From Cercis canadensis (taxonomy: Eukaryota; Streptophyta; Magnoliopsida; Fabales; Fabaceae): a stretch of 64,000 nucleotides of DNA. Shown piece after piece: positions 36,471-48,235 of this stretch. Every line of letters starts with the position of its first letter. Position 1 is the first letter of the stretch. Both the position numbers and the translations under genes were made by a program. The stretch lies in the NCBI GenBank assembly GCA_003255065.1, contig QAOA01008473.1, positions 930,001-994,000 of the forward strand, in the 5' to 3' direction. The notes beneath the pieces were generated by a model that worked only from the letters and a program-made list of their open reading frames with translations, was not told where the DNA came from and did not search any database.

Positions 36471-38178
36471 ATGGGTCTTGTTCGAAATTCGAGGAGTGGG
36501 GATTACTTGGAAGGAATGCTTAGTGACTATGTTGGAGGAAAGGCTAAATTAAAGGCTCAAAAAAGTGGCTCTGCTAAGCTTGTGACAGTTCTCACATGCC
36601 TTCAATTTTTATTTGCAGTTTATGCCACATTCCTATTGTACTATATGAGTCCTACTATAGACTTACGAACAAAACCAGATTTTACATGGGCTACACGAAT
36701 TGCACAACAATGGAAGCAGTATATGATCACACCCCACGTATTGGGTCGCTACCAAGAAGCTGCTTCTTTCATCAGAGAGGAGATTCAACCTATTACTCCA
36801 TCTCAAATTTGCGAGCATGAGAAGATAGATTTCATGCAGAAGAAGTCCAATGATGCCCAAATGATCAAGTTGAAAACAGAGCTTTACAAAGAGGTATTGG
36901 ATTTCCAGAGCGAGACCATTGGTACAGAGACTCTTTCTGAGCTAATGGTAATGAAATCCAAATGGGATTTGAAAGGTCCCAACAGACCAAAAATCACAGT
37001 CCTATTAAACCACTTTAAAAGAAAGACACTGTGTGCTCAGCTTGATTCATTGCTTCAACAGACACTCCCATTCCATCATGTTTGGGTGCTTTCATTTGGG
37101 AGCCCAAATGAGATCTCGTTGAAGAGAATTGTAGACAGCTATAACGATTCAAGAATAAGCTTCATTAGCTCAAGTTACGATTTCAAGTACTATGGAAGGT
37201 TCCAGATGGCTCTGCAGACTGAAGCTGATCTTGTGTACATTGTTGACGATGACATGATTCCTGGTAGGAAGATGCTTCAGATTTTAGCTCATGTGGCTGG
37301 GACAGAGAAATACAAGAACTCTGTTTTGGGCAGCATTGGAAGGATATTGCCTTTTAGGCAGAAGGATTTCACATTTCCAAGTTACAGAAAGTTTCGTTCA
37401 AAAGAAGCAGGGCTATATTTGCCTGATCCTGCTTATGATATTACAGTTGATAAAATTGTGCAGGTGGATTTCTTATCCAGCTCTTGGTTTTTATCTGCTG
37501 AGCTTGTCAAAACGCTTTTCATTGAGACGCCTTTTACCTTTGCAACTGGTGAAGATCTGCACCTCAGGTACGTAACATATTGTCCAATTCTTGGTTTGGC
37601 TTATTATACAATGAGGTAGATTTTTTTTTTTAACTGTTTCACGGAGGTAAATTTAAATCAGGTAAAAATGGGACAAATTAACAATTTATCTGTGATGGTT
37701 TATTTGAACTTTGAAATTGAGTGGACAAGTCAAACAAGCATCCCTTTGAGTACGCCAAAGCCAAACAGCTAAGCGACTGCAATTCAATATTCATTAGTGC
37801 TGTTAGGTTCATCAACACTGCTAAGTAGTGCAAATTGCAATTTAGATGAGGTTTTTTTTTTCCTCAACAAAAGAATTTTGTGATATCTTACTACACTTTG
37901 ACCAAAACAAAGTCAGATTCATACTGGGTTGTTCATTAATTGAGAAATGTCAGATGATTTAACAGAATAATACTAGTAATTTTTTAAAAAAAAAATTCTG
38001 AAATAACTTTTCATAATCTTGTTGAGCATTATATATATCCATTGAAGGGGCAAACTTTTATTGAAAACTCTCAAGTTGCAGCGCAGTATAACTATCTGAT
38101 AAAAAAAATGATTAGGCAGCTAAATTAATCTTCATGAAGAAAGCCTATGAAGAACGAGCGTGGCACTAACCCTGTTTT

Positions 38179-38229
<51 letters not shown>

Positions 38230-40324
38230 TTGTCTTATGATATGAAGGAGTCTTTGTCTATGATTCTTTCCTTTTCATATTGTATTTGATCTCACGGATA
38301 AAAGAATATTTTAGTTTATTTTTAATGTAGTTGAGCTTTCTGAGTCCGTGCACTAGTTTCATTGACAATTTTGTCCCTGGTATTCTCGTTCATTATTGTA
38401 GTCTTTGAGAGGATTTAGGTGTTCAAAATGGGCAGAATGTAGTAATTTCATGATGTATTTGGATTTTTTGATTGCAGTTATCAGGTTCAGAAGTACAGAA
38501 ATGGCGGCTCATTTGTCCTTCCCGTTGACCCTAATGACAAGGAAACTTGGGGTGATAGTGAACACAGACTTGCTTATGTGTCTGAAACCACTGTGATTTT
38601 CAAGGACATTGTTCAAGTGAGGGATGATCAATGGTGGAAAGCACTTTCTACTGGTTATGTGACTCAGTGGGCTGCAATGTACCCTCAAAAAATTGATGCA
38701 CTCTTTTATGCACACTCTGTTGATGAAGTTAAAGCACTTGCACCTCTTCTTGACAAGTTCAGGTCCACTGTGGGCAAGAAGGCCTACATTGTTGTGTCTG
38801 GAGGCAATTTCTGTCCCTGTGAAGATGCTGCAACCGCTCTACATTGGCCCAAGTTGGTGTGCAGAGAGCGAAGGTTTAAGATTTTTGATTTGAGTGTTGG
38901 AGCACTTTCTGGGATATCAAACTCAGAGGTGCCAATAATACAAGTAGTGTACTCCAGCATGAAGGGCTTGATCAAAATGCACAATCCCAGTGTGGTAATC
39001 ACTGTGGCTGACATTGACCCTAATGTGAGGAAAGCTCTCAAGATGGCTTCCGAGACTAATTCAAACACTACCACTCTGGTTCTTCTACCAAGACCTTCAG
39101 TTTCCAAAGTTCTTTGGATGGCTGATTTGCGTCCAACGGCATTGCCAAGTAAGAAATTCCAACTCAATTCTTTATCCCCTTATTTGCAGTTTTCTTATAA
39201 TTGTATTATCCAATCATTGAGCATGAGCATATTGTAAAACAAGAATATTATAGTTCCTTGCTATATAAGAAAGCAGTTATCTAATGGATTTATGATATGC
39301 AGATTGGAACCGTATGCGAATTTCCATCAGCATTATCACCCAAAACCGAGCTCCTTCACTAACAAGGCTTCTGAAATCACTAAGCGATGCCTATTATCTT
39401 GGAGATGAAGTACCCATCACCTTCAACATGGACAGTAAAGTGGATGAGGCAACCATTACACTTGTAAGTTCATTTGAGTGGCCTCATGGGCCCAAAACCC
39501 TGAGAAGGAGAATCATCCAAGGAGGGCTAATTAGAGCAGTGAGTGAGAGTTGGTATCCCTCTTCAGATGATGACTTTGGCCTCCTACTTGAAGATGACAT
39601 TGAAGTTTCTCCTTACTATTACCTATGGATCAAATATGCACTCATGGCTTACCACTATGACCCACAAGTGTCCCTCCCTGAACTCTCCTCTATTTCCCTC
39701 TACACCCCGAGGCTAGTTGAAGTTGTCAAAGAAAGACCCAAATGGAACGCAACGGAATTCTTCAAACGCATCCATCCAAACACGCCTTACCTTCACCAAT
39801 TACCTTGTAGTTGGGGTGCAGTGTTCTTCCCCAAGCAGTGGAGAGAATTCTATGTGTACATGAACATGAGGTTTACTGAAGATGCCAAGGCAAACCCAGT
39901 TCAAATTCCAAAGTCTAGAACAAATGGGTGGCAAGCTTCGTGGAAGAAGTTCCTCATAGACATGATGTACCTTAGAGGCTATGTTAGTCTCTATCCAAAT
40001 TTTCCAAACCAAGCAAGCTTTTCAACCAATCATATGGAACCAGGGGCACATATTAGTGCAAAAGACAACGTGGTTAGGCATAACAAGAGCGACTTTGAGG
40101 TGCCATTGTTGAAGGAAGACTTCAGAAATTTGTTGCCAGCAATGAAATTGCCTCCAGCCTCAAAGCTACCATCACTCAACCTCTTCAATCAGCCACTTTC
40201 CCTTAAGGGTCTGAAGTCTGCTGGAGCAAAGTTGGGTCAGGATGTGCTACCATGTGACAATGTCACTGAGATTGTTATGGTTGATCACCATACAGGTCTA
40301 CCACAACGCTGCGCCAAATTCTGA
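36471..40324 (+). CDS. Large type II membrane glycosyltransferase-like protein (two GT-A-like regions)
   Basis: There are three coding exons: 36471-37567, 38478-39148 and 39303-40324 (2,790 bp, 929 aa). A short basic N-terminus is followed by one hydrophobic segment (about residues 36-58, LVTVLTCLQFLFAVYATFLLYY), the layout of a Golgi type II enzyme. The first catalytic-like region (about 165-360) has PKITVLLNHFKRK and VYIVDDDMIPG, with D259-D261 in the place of a metal-binding DxD. The second (about 595-860) has ISIITQNRAPSLTRLLKSL and LLLEDDIEVSP (E686-D688). Both look like nucleotide-sugar transferase folds of GT2 type. Plant databases call such proteins glycosyltransferase family 2-like; I know no proven substrate. 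The ATG at 36471 is chosen because an acceptor precedes it; the in-frame ATG at 36432 would be intronic. Neighbours DUF707 and UXT are also Golgi-type. Confidence 0.85.
38181..38226 (+). repeat. Long AT/TA microsatellite in intron 1 of the glycosyltransferase gene
   Basis: This is a perfect run of about 23 TA units within the intron 37568-38477. Such loci are usually highly variable in length. Confidence 0.92.
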
Positions 40325-41236
40325 ACTTTTATCACAAATTTCTTTAATTTCTCAACTCTTTTTAGATTAACTGCCGATTTTGTTGTTAAGGGAATATTTG
40401 GAGATATATTTCCCACAAATTAAGATAAGGTGAACACATTGTAATTACATTGTTGATATAGCTGTGAAGCCAAAAGTGGTTCTCATAAATCATAATTACG
40501 TTCTTCTCATAATTCTTTCTCTCTATTCTTCCATCTGTGTGTACAAATTTCTATCACACCGTTTTCATCTAGAACCATTCAACATGTTACGTAAAAGAAT
40601 TTACAAGACAAAAGACCCTTATGTCTCATAATCTTAATTTGTTTTTTGGCCATTTCATAAACAATTGAAATGTGATTGATCACGTTGAACTTGTAGCAAA
40701 CACTTACATTGCTTTCACATTTACTGACAGGGTATTGTACGATTAGCATCTCAACTAGCGTTAGGAAAGACATAAAAGATGCATGAACGCATACCAAGCA
40801 TAACTTCATGTTTTCCTATCGCCTTAAAAGAGTAGGCTTTTCACATTTAAATAATTTATGGGTTACAAATAATAATCCAAAAAAATAAAAAAGGTTAAGA
40901 GTTTGCATCGCTCTAAAATAATAGATATATCATATTTACCTTCAGCTTTCAAAATTGCTAATATATATTTATAAATTTGGCAATATCTTTTCAATAAATT
41001 CACAATAATTTTAGGATATCCCGAAATTTCTTAGTTTTCCTGTCATTTTTTTCCCCATCCCCTCTATATGGAACGAAACAAGAGCAATAAGCTTTTTTTT
41101 TCTTTTCTTTTCTTTTTTCCACAGGAAATTGCCAAACTCAATACTTCAAGCCTCAACTATGGCAATTGGCAAGCAGCTATATGCAACGAATGGTTTAGAC
41201 GAAAAAGAAAGAATGAGCTATATATGACAATCTGGC
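40325..41236. other. Intergenic stretch after the glycosyltransferase gene
   Basis: No gene is seen. The first part is the likely 3' UTR. The rest is AT-rich with no recognisable repeat until the 196-bp duplication. Confidence 0.6.
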
Positions 41237-41627
41237 AAACAATTTATGTACCTTTGCAAATGTAGATTTCCATTCAAAGGACGAAAGAGGGGGAAAAAAT
41301 TATTTATCCTATTATGCTTACGGTTAGGTTTATTAGGAAAATTAATTTCATTAAAATTTGTGGAGTATGGAAAGTGATGCACAACTTTCTGGACCGTCGG
41401 ATGATAGGCCTTAATTCCAATCTGTCGGTGTAAAACAATTTATGTACCTTTGCAAATGTAGATTTCCATTCAAAGGACGAAAGAGGGGGAAAAATTATTT
41501 ATCCTATTATGCTTACGGTTAGGTTTATTAGGAAAATTAATTTCATTAAAATTTGTGGAGTATAGAAAGTGATGCACAACTTTCTGGACCGTCGGATGAT
41601 AGGCCTTAATTCCCATCTGTCGGTGTA
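41237..41627 (+). repeat. Near-identical 196-bp tandem duplication upstream of the DUF707 gene
   Basis: The unit 41237-41432 (196 bp) recurs at 41433-41627 (195 bp) with only about three differences: one A lost in an A run and two substitutions. The unit starts AAACAATTTATGTACC and ends CTGTCGGTGTA. The copies are head to tail with no spacer. They end some 200 bases before the presumed first leader exon of the DUF707 gene, so the promoter region is affected. Confidence 0.93.
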
Positions 41628-41839
41628 AACAAAGCTGTAAGAATCAAATTCATCTGTCCTCCACGTGTCCATGGAAATTAGTTACTTGGCGCATGCTCAT
41701 AGGCCGTTAAAAATAGTAAGCAAAGAAATATGCGCAAATTGAAAGTTGGAGGCGGGGCAGTTTCGTCATATGAATGGCTAGAGCCAAAATTTCAGTTTCG
41801 GCAACAAAAAAACATGCGTACATAGGCTCTAAAAACGCC

Positions 41840-43070
41840 CGCTCTCTCTCGATTCTCTGTGTAACTCGATCAACCAAGTACCTGATTCTCTACCCTAGCG
41901 TTAGCGCTGGCGTTTCTCCAATCATTTTTGTAAGTTCCTTTCTCTATTTCATTTTCACAATGACCTCCATTCTTTTTTTGGTTGAACTTTTCTTTTTGCC
42001 TTTTGGTATGAAAATGAACTTTGTTTTTCTTTTCCTTCTTCTTCTTCTTCTTTATCATTTATCGATTATTTTCTAACGAATTTTGATACTTCCTTTTCTG
42101 TTATGAGTTTCTCTGTGTTCGTTTGATGCTCTCTAATTCGGTGTTTAAATCTGATCATCATTTTACTTGGGATAATATGTCGTATTGTTGTTGTCTGTTT
42201 TCGTTTCGTTAGATTCTGTTCTGTAATGCCAATCAACAATGTAATGTGGTTGTCGCATAGCTAAATTGTGTTGTTCGAAGGTAGTTTAGCTCAATATCAT
42301 TTTGCTTTCGTCGATTAAATGCATTTTTTTTCTCTTTTTTTTTTTTTTGTGGAAAATTCTTCACTAGTGTAAAATGCAGTACCAGAAGTTTTGATATAAT
42401 GTAGACTTGGCTAGATGTTGCCTCTGTTGTGTCTGATTATCTGTAGTTCTGTACTATCTTATAATTCCTCATATTCTTAGAGAATCAAGGGAAGAAATGC
42501 CTGCTAAGTCACCATACTCAAGTATAAAGTATAAACATGCTCGGACAGCTCATTGGTCACTTTGTTTCTTGAAGAGACTTCAGATAGAAATATAGATAAA
42601 TACACACGTATAAGTGCATGTGCATATACAAACTCAGTCTGTCTATTTGTATCTCATACTTGATAAAACGTTTGGTTCACTTACCTGCCACCGAAACATC
42701 TTTATGTGTATAGTTGATGACTACCTTTCTCTTTCTTCAAATTGAAGGATGACACATTTGCTTCAGAGTTTGCTAAGGATTTGAGCTTTTACCGCATTAT
42801 AAATCTTTTGACTTGATTGCGGAAGATCCTAAGTAGATGAGTATAATGCATCGCAGGTATGGATAGATTGTGTACAGTGTACTGTTAACATTTTTTAGCT
42901 TAACGGAGAGCAAACCCTTCTTTGTTATTCTTGCATGATTCTCCTTGCTTGTGTTACAACTCGTAAAGAGTCTAAGTTCATAAGACATTTATTTAAATTA
43001 TTTTTCTTATCACTAACTTTTTATGTCCATTCAACCAAAATGCCTGAATTTATTTGCTGTTTCTTTGCAG
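41840..43070 (+). promoter_or_regulatory. 5' leader exon and leader intron of the DUF707 gene
   Basis: A consensus donor (GTAAGT) at 41930 follows a pyrimidine-rich segment. The acceptor TTTCTTTGCAG ends at 43070, one base before the ATG at 43072. A 5' UTR intron of about 1.1 kb is therefore likely. The start of transcription cannot be fixed; a CTCTCTCTCG stretch near 41845 may lie close to it. Confidence 0.5.
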
Positions 43071-43071
43071 C

Positions 43072-46000
43072 ATGCCTAAAAGATCAAATGATAGTATCAA
43101 GGTTATTATCACAGCAATTATGGGAATTGTCTTTGGATTTTTTATTGGTATTTCAGTTCCAACCATGCATTTGACCAAGGTACATTTGTCACCATAATCT
43201 TTTGCCATTGTTACATCAGGAATCTATCATCCATATAATTCTTTTTCCTCCTTTTTTTCCTTATTTTTTGCAGATTTACTTACCTTCAAGCTTAGGACGT
43301 TCTTTTGATATACCCATAGCTGATCTAGACAGATCTCTTGATATAGACAGATCTTCTGGAAGTACCAAAAGTCTTGAACTCCTAGGGTCACTTAGGCTAC
43401 CAAAGGTGATTTCCATACTTATTGTTTAGCCTCAGAAAAGTAATGCTGAGTTTTAGTTTCTTAATTGGCCCCCTAAGAAGATCCTTTGGCTATTACAACA
43501 GATATATTAGGTGAATCAGTTCATTAGTAAGGTTATGAAGGTTATGTTCAATTTTTATATCTTTCTTTTTGGAATATATACTATCATCTCCAAGCAATTG
43601 TGTTATTTTATGTTAGACATTTTGGAATATCACATCCTATTAGGCTTGCATCACTGGTTTTTCTTTACATTTGTGCCGCCCACGTGCAGGGAAAGAGGGG
43701 GTGGGGGGAACTGCTTCCTGTCAAATGTGGTTTTTTCTGACAACCTGAGATTTTGTTTAGTTTTTCTCATTTACATAATTCGACTTGCTTTGAACTTACA
43801 GCAATGCTGTTATCAAGAAAATCTAACTCAAAACTGCTATTTCCCAGATATATGCTGTTAAAAATCCTCGTGGTGCAGAATCACTACCTCCAGGAATTGT
43901 TGTATCAGAATCTGATTTTTATTTGCGCAGACTATGGGGCGAACCTGAGGAGGTATGACATCTAACAGCTGATTAGTATGGAATTTTCACCATGCAGGGA
44001 TCGGGGGAACAAAGGGCCAGCTTGCCTCTTTCTTATTCAATCTTAAGTTGCATATGATATAGAAGACAAATAAAAGCAATTCCCTCTGGCTTATTTCAAG
44101 CAAGCACATATCATGAAGAGATGTGCACAAATATCAAATATACTTTCGTGCAATTCTTATGCATGTTGGTATGCTAGTATGCTTATTTGGATAGTGCAAT
44201 ATTTTACCTTAGAGGTGAAACAATTGTTATACATGTATTTCTTGGATATTTATTTAATGAGTCCTACAATGAAACCTTGAATTCTACAGGATTTGAAGAA
44301 AAAGCCAAAGTATTTGGTAACATTCACTGTTGGTTATAATCAGAGACATAATATTGATGCTGCAGTCAAAAAGGTTATAGATGGACTACGTTTATTTGTG
44401 TGTGTATATTTGTTTTTTTATATTGTCTTCAAAAGCACTGACTTTCGTTTTGTTCTGTAGTTTTCTGATGATTTTGCAATTTTACTCTTTCATTATGATG
44501 GTCGGACTAGTGAATGGGATCAATTTGAGTGGTCAAAGAATGCAATCCATGTCAGTGGAAGGAAACAAACAAAATGGTACTTTTTTAAAAAAAAAAAATT
44601 TGGTTGACAAATTTCATGATTTGCGGTTTTCTTTCCCCCTTTAGCTTTCTTTGATAAGCAAAGCCAATTATTTATGTTTGCATTCAAGTCAAAGGCATGC
44701 ATTTCATAAAATAGCTGATCATAATGTGCAATGGTTATCTTTTTGCCGTGGTCCTTGAATATTTACATTTGCTTCTCAATTGATGTTAAGCAGGTGGTAT
44801 GCTAAAAGGTTTTTGCATCCAGATATTGTATCTGCTTATGAGTATATTTTTATATGGGATGAAGATCTTGGAGTGGAACACTTTGATGGAGACAAGTATG
44901 TTTTTCATCTGTCTTATCTGCTCAAGCTGCTCAGTACATGCAACTTTTGGTTGTATTAATTGTACTTTATTCATCAGGTTTATTGAATTGGTTAAAAAAC
45001 ATGGTTTGGAGATCTCTCAACCTGGTCTTGAGCCCAATAACGGATTGACATGGGAGATGACAAAAAGGAGGGGTGACAGAGAAGTTCATAAGTATTCCTT
45101 TGGCCTCTCTCGCTTTCTTGTAACCTGAATAAGGTGCTATTATATTATTCCTTCAAATATTTTCGTAAAACATCTTTATGTATGTATTGGTGGATAGGGT
45201 TACAGAAGAAAAACCAGGCTGGTGTAGTGATCCGCATTTGCCTCCTTGTGCTGCGTAGGCTCTCTCTCTCTCACTTCCCCCTTTTGTGCTGTTGGATTGT
45301 TATAACTGATAGCAATAGCATTTACCTAGGCTTTCTTATTTATTACTTATTGTATTCTTTCAGATTTGTGGAAATTATGGCTCCTGTCTTTTCTAGGGAA
45401 GCATGGCGTTGTGTTTGGCATATGATTCAGGTAAATATATTTTAGTTCTCATATTGTGTATGTTGGTTGTGGTAACATCACTACATAAATAGGTGATTTT
45501 CTCTTTGCATGATATATATATGAATTTTTTTAGTTAATGGACTTTCCAAACTATGATTGTAGAATGATTTAGTGCATGGATGGGGATTGGATTTCGCTCT
45601 GAGAAGATGTGTAGAGGTCAGCAGATTCTGTTTTCTATTTCATTTTGTCCCTTCCTAATTGTGAGAGTTTTTTTTTTTTTTTTTNTTTTTTTTTTCTTCA
45701 TTTGCCTTATTGATAGCTGGTTATGTTTCAACGAATCATGCTGCAATTATGGTTTTATTTAGGATCTTGAATCAATCAAGGAGGCTTCCACAGTCCTATG
45801 TTTTCAATAGTGAAAACTTTTTTTCTTTCATATTTATGATTCTTGAAAGGCTTATATTTTATGAAACGTATATGGGTTATTTCTTCTTTTTCTTTCTGCC
45901 TTCCTTTGTGCTAAAACATGGTTGATTTTCTCTTGACTTTGTTAAAAAACAATACTTCGTAGAACATGAAGAATAGTTTTAAGTACCTTACTTTAGCCTG

Positions 46001-47000
46001 AATCCTTTTGGTTTGGTGTTGGCAGCCAGCACATGAAAAAATTGGTGTAGTTGATTCGCAATGGATTGTTCATCAATTAATTCCTTCTCTTGGGAGCCAG
46101 GTCAGTAGTCATTAGTTTATGAGATATTTTGGACTACATATTTCTTATGATGATAACATAACAAATAGAATTTCTGGAATATATTTCCAACATGTGCTTT
46201 GTATAAATGCTTGGAATTATCCTTACTGTGTGAGTGTAGATGTACATTTTGGGTAAGTCTCACATGAGGAGAAATTCATACTGTCATTCCTTCTTCTTAA
46301 ATTGAAATTTAATAGTCACTGAAGTTTATCACCAACAAAACATGCATTGTGTACTTCGTAATATGGGTCGTAGTGCTATGAAAAATATAGATATGGATTT
46401 TTTTATGCATGTCTTCAGGCTTAAGAGTGTTGCAATGAGTTCCGCATAAAATAAATATTTCTGCGTCAATACTTTCATGCACCAAATTAGACGTGCAGAA
46501 GCTCAACGCATCTATCAAGCAATTTCTTTCGCAAATTTTTTGCTTGTAAAAGTTAATTGGAAATCATAGAGATGAAATTATAACTGACAAGCTTGGCATC
46601 TGAGTTACAAAATATAGGGTTAACTGTGTTAGATTTTTGTCACTTGTGTAGAAAGAATAATAAACTTCTGTCACTTGCTGTTTCTGTTTTTGGTTTTAAT
46701 ATACATAATTTTCAGGGAGAACCTCATGATGGAAAAGCTCCATGGGATGCGGTATGTTACATTTGATATATCATTTTTTTTTCCTATGCACTACGTCTTT
46801 GTTGAATTTTTATGGTGTCTGCAGATGATGTCGCGTATGTAAAAAATTGAAGTTCTATTTTTGGTGAGCAAGCTGACAAAAATCTATTGTCTGGTTTCTT
46901 TCAGGTGAGATCTAGATGCAAACGTGAGTGGGCTCAGTTCCAAACTCGCCTCTCCAATGCCGATAAGGCATATATCGAAGGAACTAAACGTATTTGGTAG
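43072..47000 (+). CDS. DUF707 family protein (probable Golgi type II membrane protein)
   Basis: There are thirteen coding exons: 43072-43179, 43274-43405, 43848-43952, 44290-44373, 44461-44576, 44794-44895, 44978-45091, 45198-45254, 45364-45430, 45563-45616, 46026-46100, 46716-46751 and 46905-47000 (1,146 bp, 381 aa). A short basic head (MPKRSNDSIK) is followed by one hydrophobic segment (about residues 11-31), then the DUF707 domain. Typical blocks are PKYLVTFTVGYNQRHNIDAA, FAILLFHYDG, YEYIFIWDEDLGVEHFD, SREAWRCVWHMIQNDLVHGW and IGVVDSQWIVHQ. DUF707 proteins are often mislabelled lysine-ketoglutarate reductase trans-splicing related; the biochemical role is unknown. The WDEDLGVEHF block looks like an acidic metal-binding patch of a glycosyltransferase-like fold, which is inference. 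The donor after exon 4 (GTTATA) is unusual. An N in intron 10 (45685) lies in a T run and does not touch coding sequence. Confidence 0.92.
45670..45695 (+). other. Undetermined base in a poly-T run (assembly join)
   Basis: A single N at 45685 sits inside a T homopolymer in intron 10 of the DUF707 gene. The true length of the run is unknown. Confidence 0.9.
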
Positions 47001-47509
47001 GATTAGTATTACTGTGGGGCTCTTCTTCCCTGTTGTACATGGTTCACCTATACTTTGGGGGGTGTTTGTTGATCTTGGTTCCTTATATGATCTGTTCTTA
47101 GCTGATTATTTTCTGTATCTTTGCTACATATACATATGTCGTTATGAAAAGCAAAAAGGAAATCTTACCTTCTGCTAGCCTGAGGTTTATTAGCTCCCCT
47201 GTTTTTCTTCCTCTTCACTGGTTTGGTAATTAGCAATCCGTTTTTGGTTATCTAATTATTTCGGTACGATGATTAGGTCTTTAATGAAACTATACGGCTA
47301 TACGCCTATACCACATTACTTCCTATTGCATTTCTGGAGAAAAAAAAACGGTTCAGAATTTCAAGAGATAATCTTTAACGGCAATTACAAAAGGGGAACT
47401 CACTAATTTACTTTGACATAAATTCATGCGCAGAGCACAAAACAAAACAAAAATGAAATTGAAATATGAAAACAGGGGATTTTAAAAAGTACTCTGCACT
47501 CAACAAGCA
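47001..47509. other. DUF707 3' flank
   Basis: This is presumed 3' UTR and downstream DNA. No gene or repeat was recognised before the hAT-type MITE. Confidence 0.5.
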
Positions 47510-47517
47510 CTATTGAT

Positions 47518-48227
47518 TAGAGGTGGCAATCGCCCGCCGGCCAAGCCATTGACATTTTTTGGGCCGGGCCGGTCAAATTTAATTGGACTTGTATATGGCT
47601 GTCTCAACTCAGTTATACGGCAGGCTATTGAGTCAGCTCAGCCTTAATGTTAAAATTTATTTTATTTTTGTTAAAATAAAAGTATATCTCTATATAAAGA
47701 TATATAATAAACTTATATGTTATCTCTTTAATTTTCTTTCATTTAATATAATATATTACATAATAAAAGACAACATTTTTTTATATAAAAAATATCTTTA
47801 TTTATAATGAACATGAAATTTAATCATATATCTCATATTTGTGGCTTCTAAACTTTTCATGATTCCAAAATATCACTATTTTATAATAGATTTTTCATGA
47901 TGAATTTTTTTTTTCAATGAAAATGAAGATCAAATGAAGTCTAACATCCTCTAAATATGTTTCTTAATGAATTAAATATTTTTAATTATAAGAATCTTTT
48001 CTTAAAGATGTGGTGGCCAACCTTTCTTACAATAGTTACATAAATAATATTACTTACACAATTTTTATATTTTAATTAGAAAAATTATACAAGTAATTTT
48101 ATCTTAATTTTACAACAACCAAAAAAATAGGCCAATCGAGCGGGCCAACATTTACACAGCCCAACTCAGTTATAATACCAGATTATACGGGCTGGCCCAT
48201 CGAGTTTGACCCATTTTGCCATCTCTA
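47518..48227. mobile_element. hAT-type MITE, about 710 bp
   Basis: The ends are TAGAGGTGGCAA on the left and, on the other strand, TAGAGATGGCAA on the right, 11 of 12 matching. The subterminal regions on both sides are rich in GGCC/GGGCC motifs. The flanking 8-mers CTATTGAT (47510-47517) and TTATTGAC (48228-48235) match at 6 of 8, which fits an old 8-bp hAT target duplication. The middle is very AT-rich and has no transposase, so this is a non-autonomous, rather old copy. Confidence 0.78.
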
Positions 48228-48235
48228 TTATTGAC

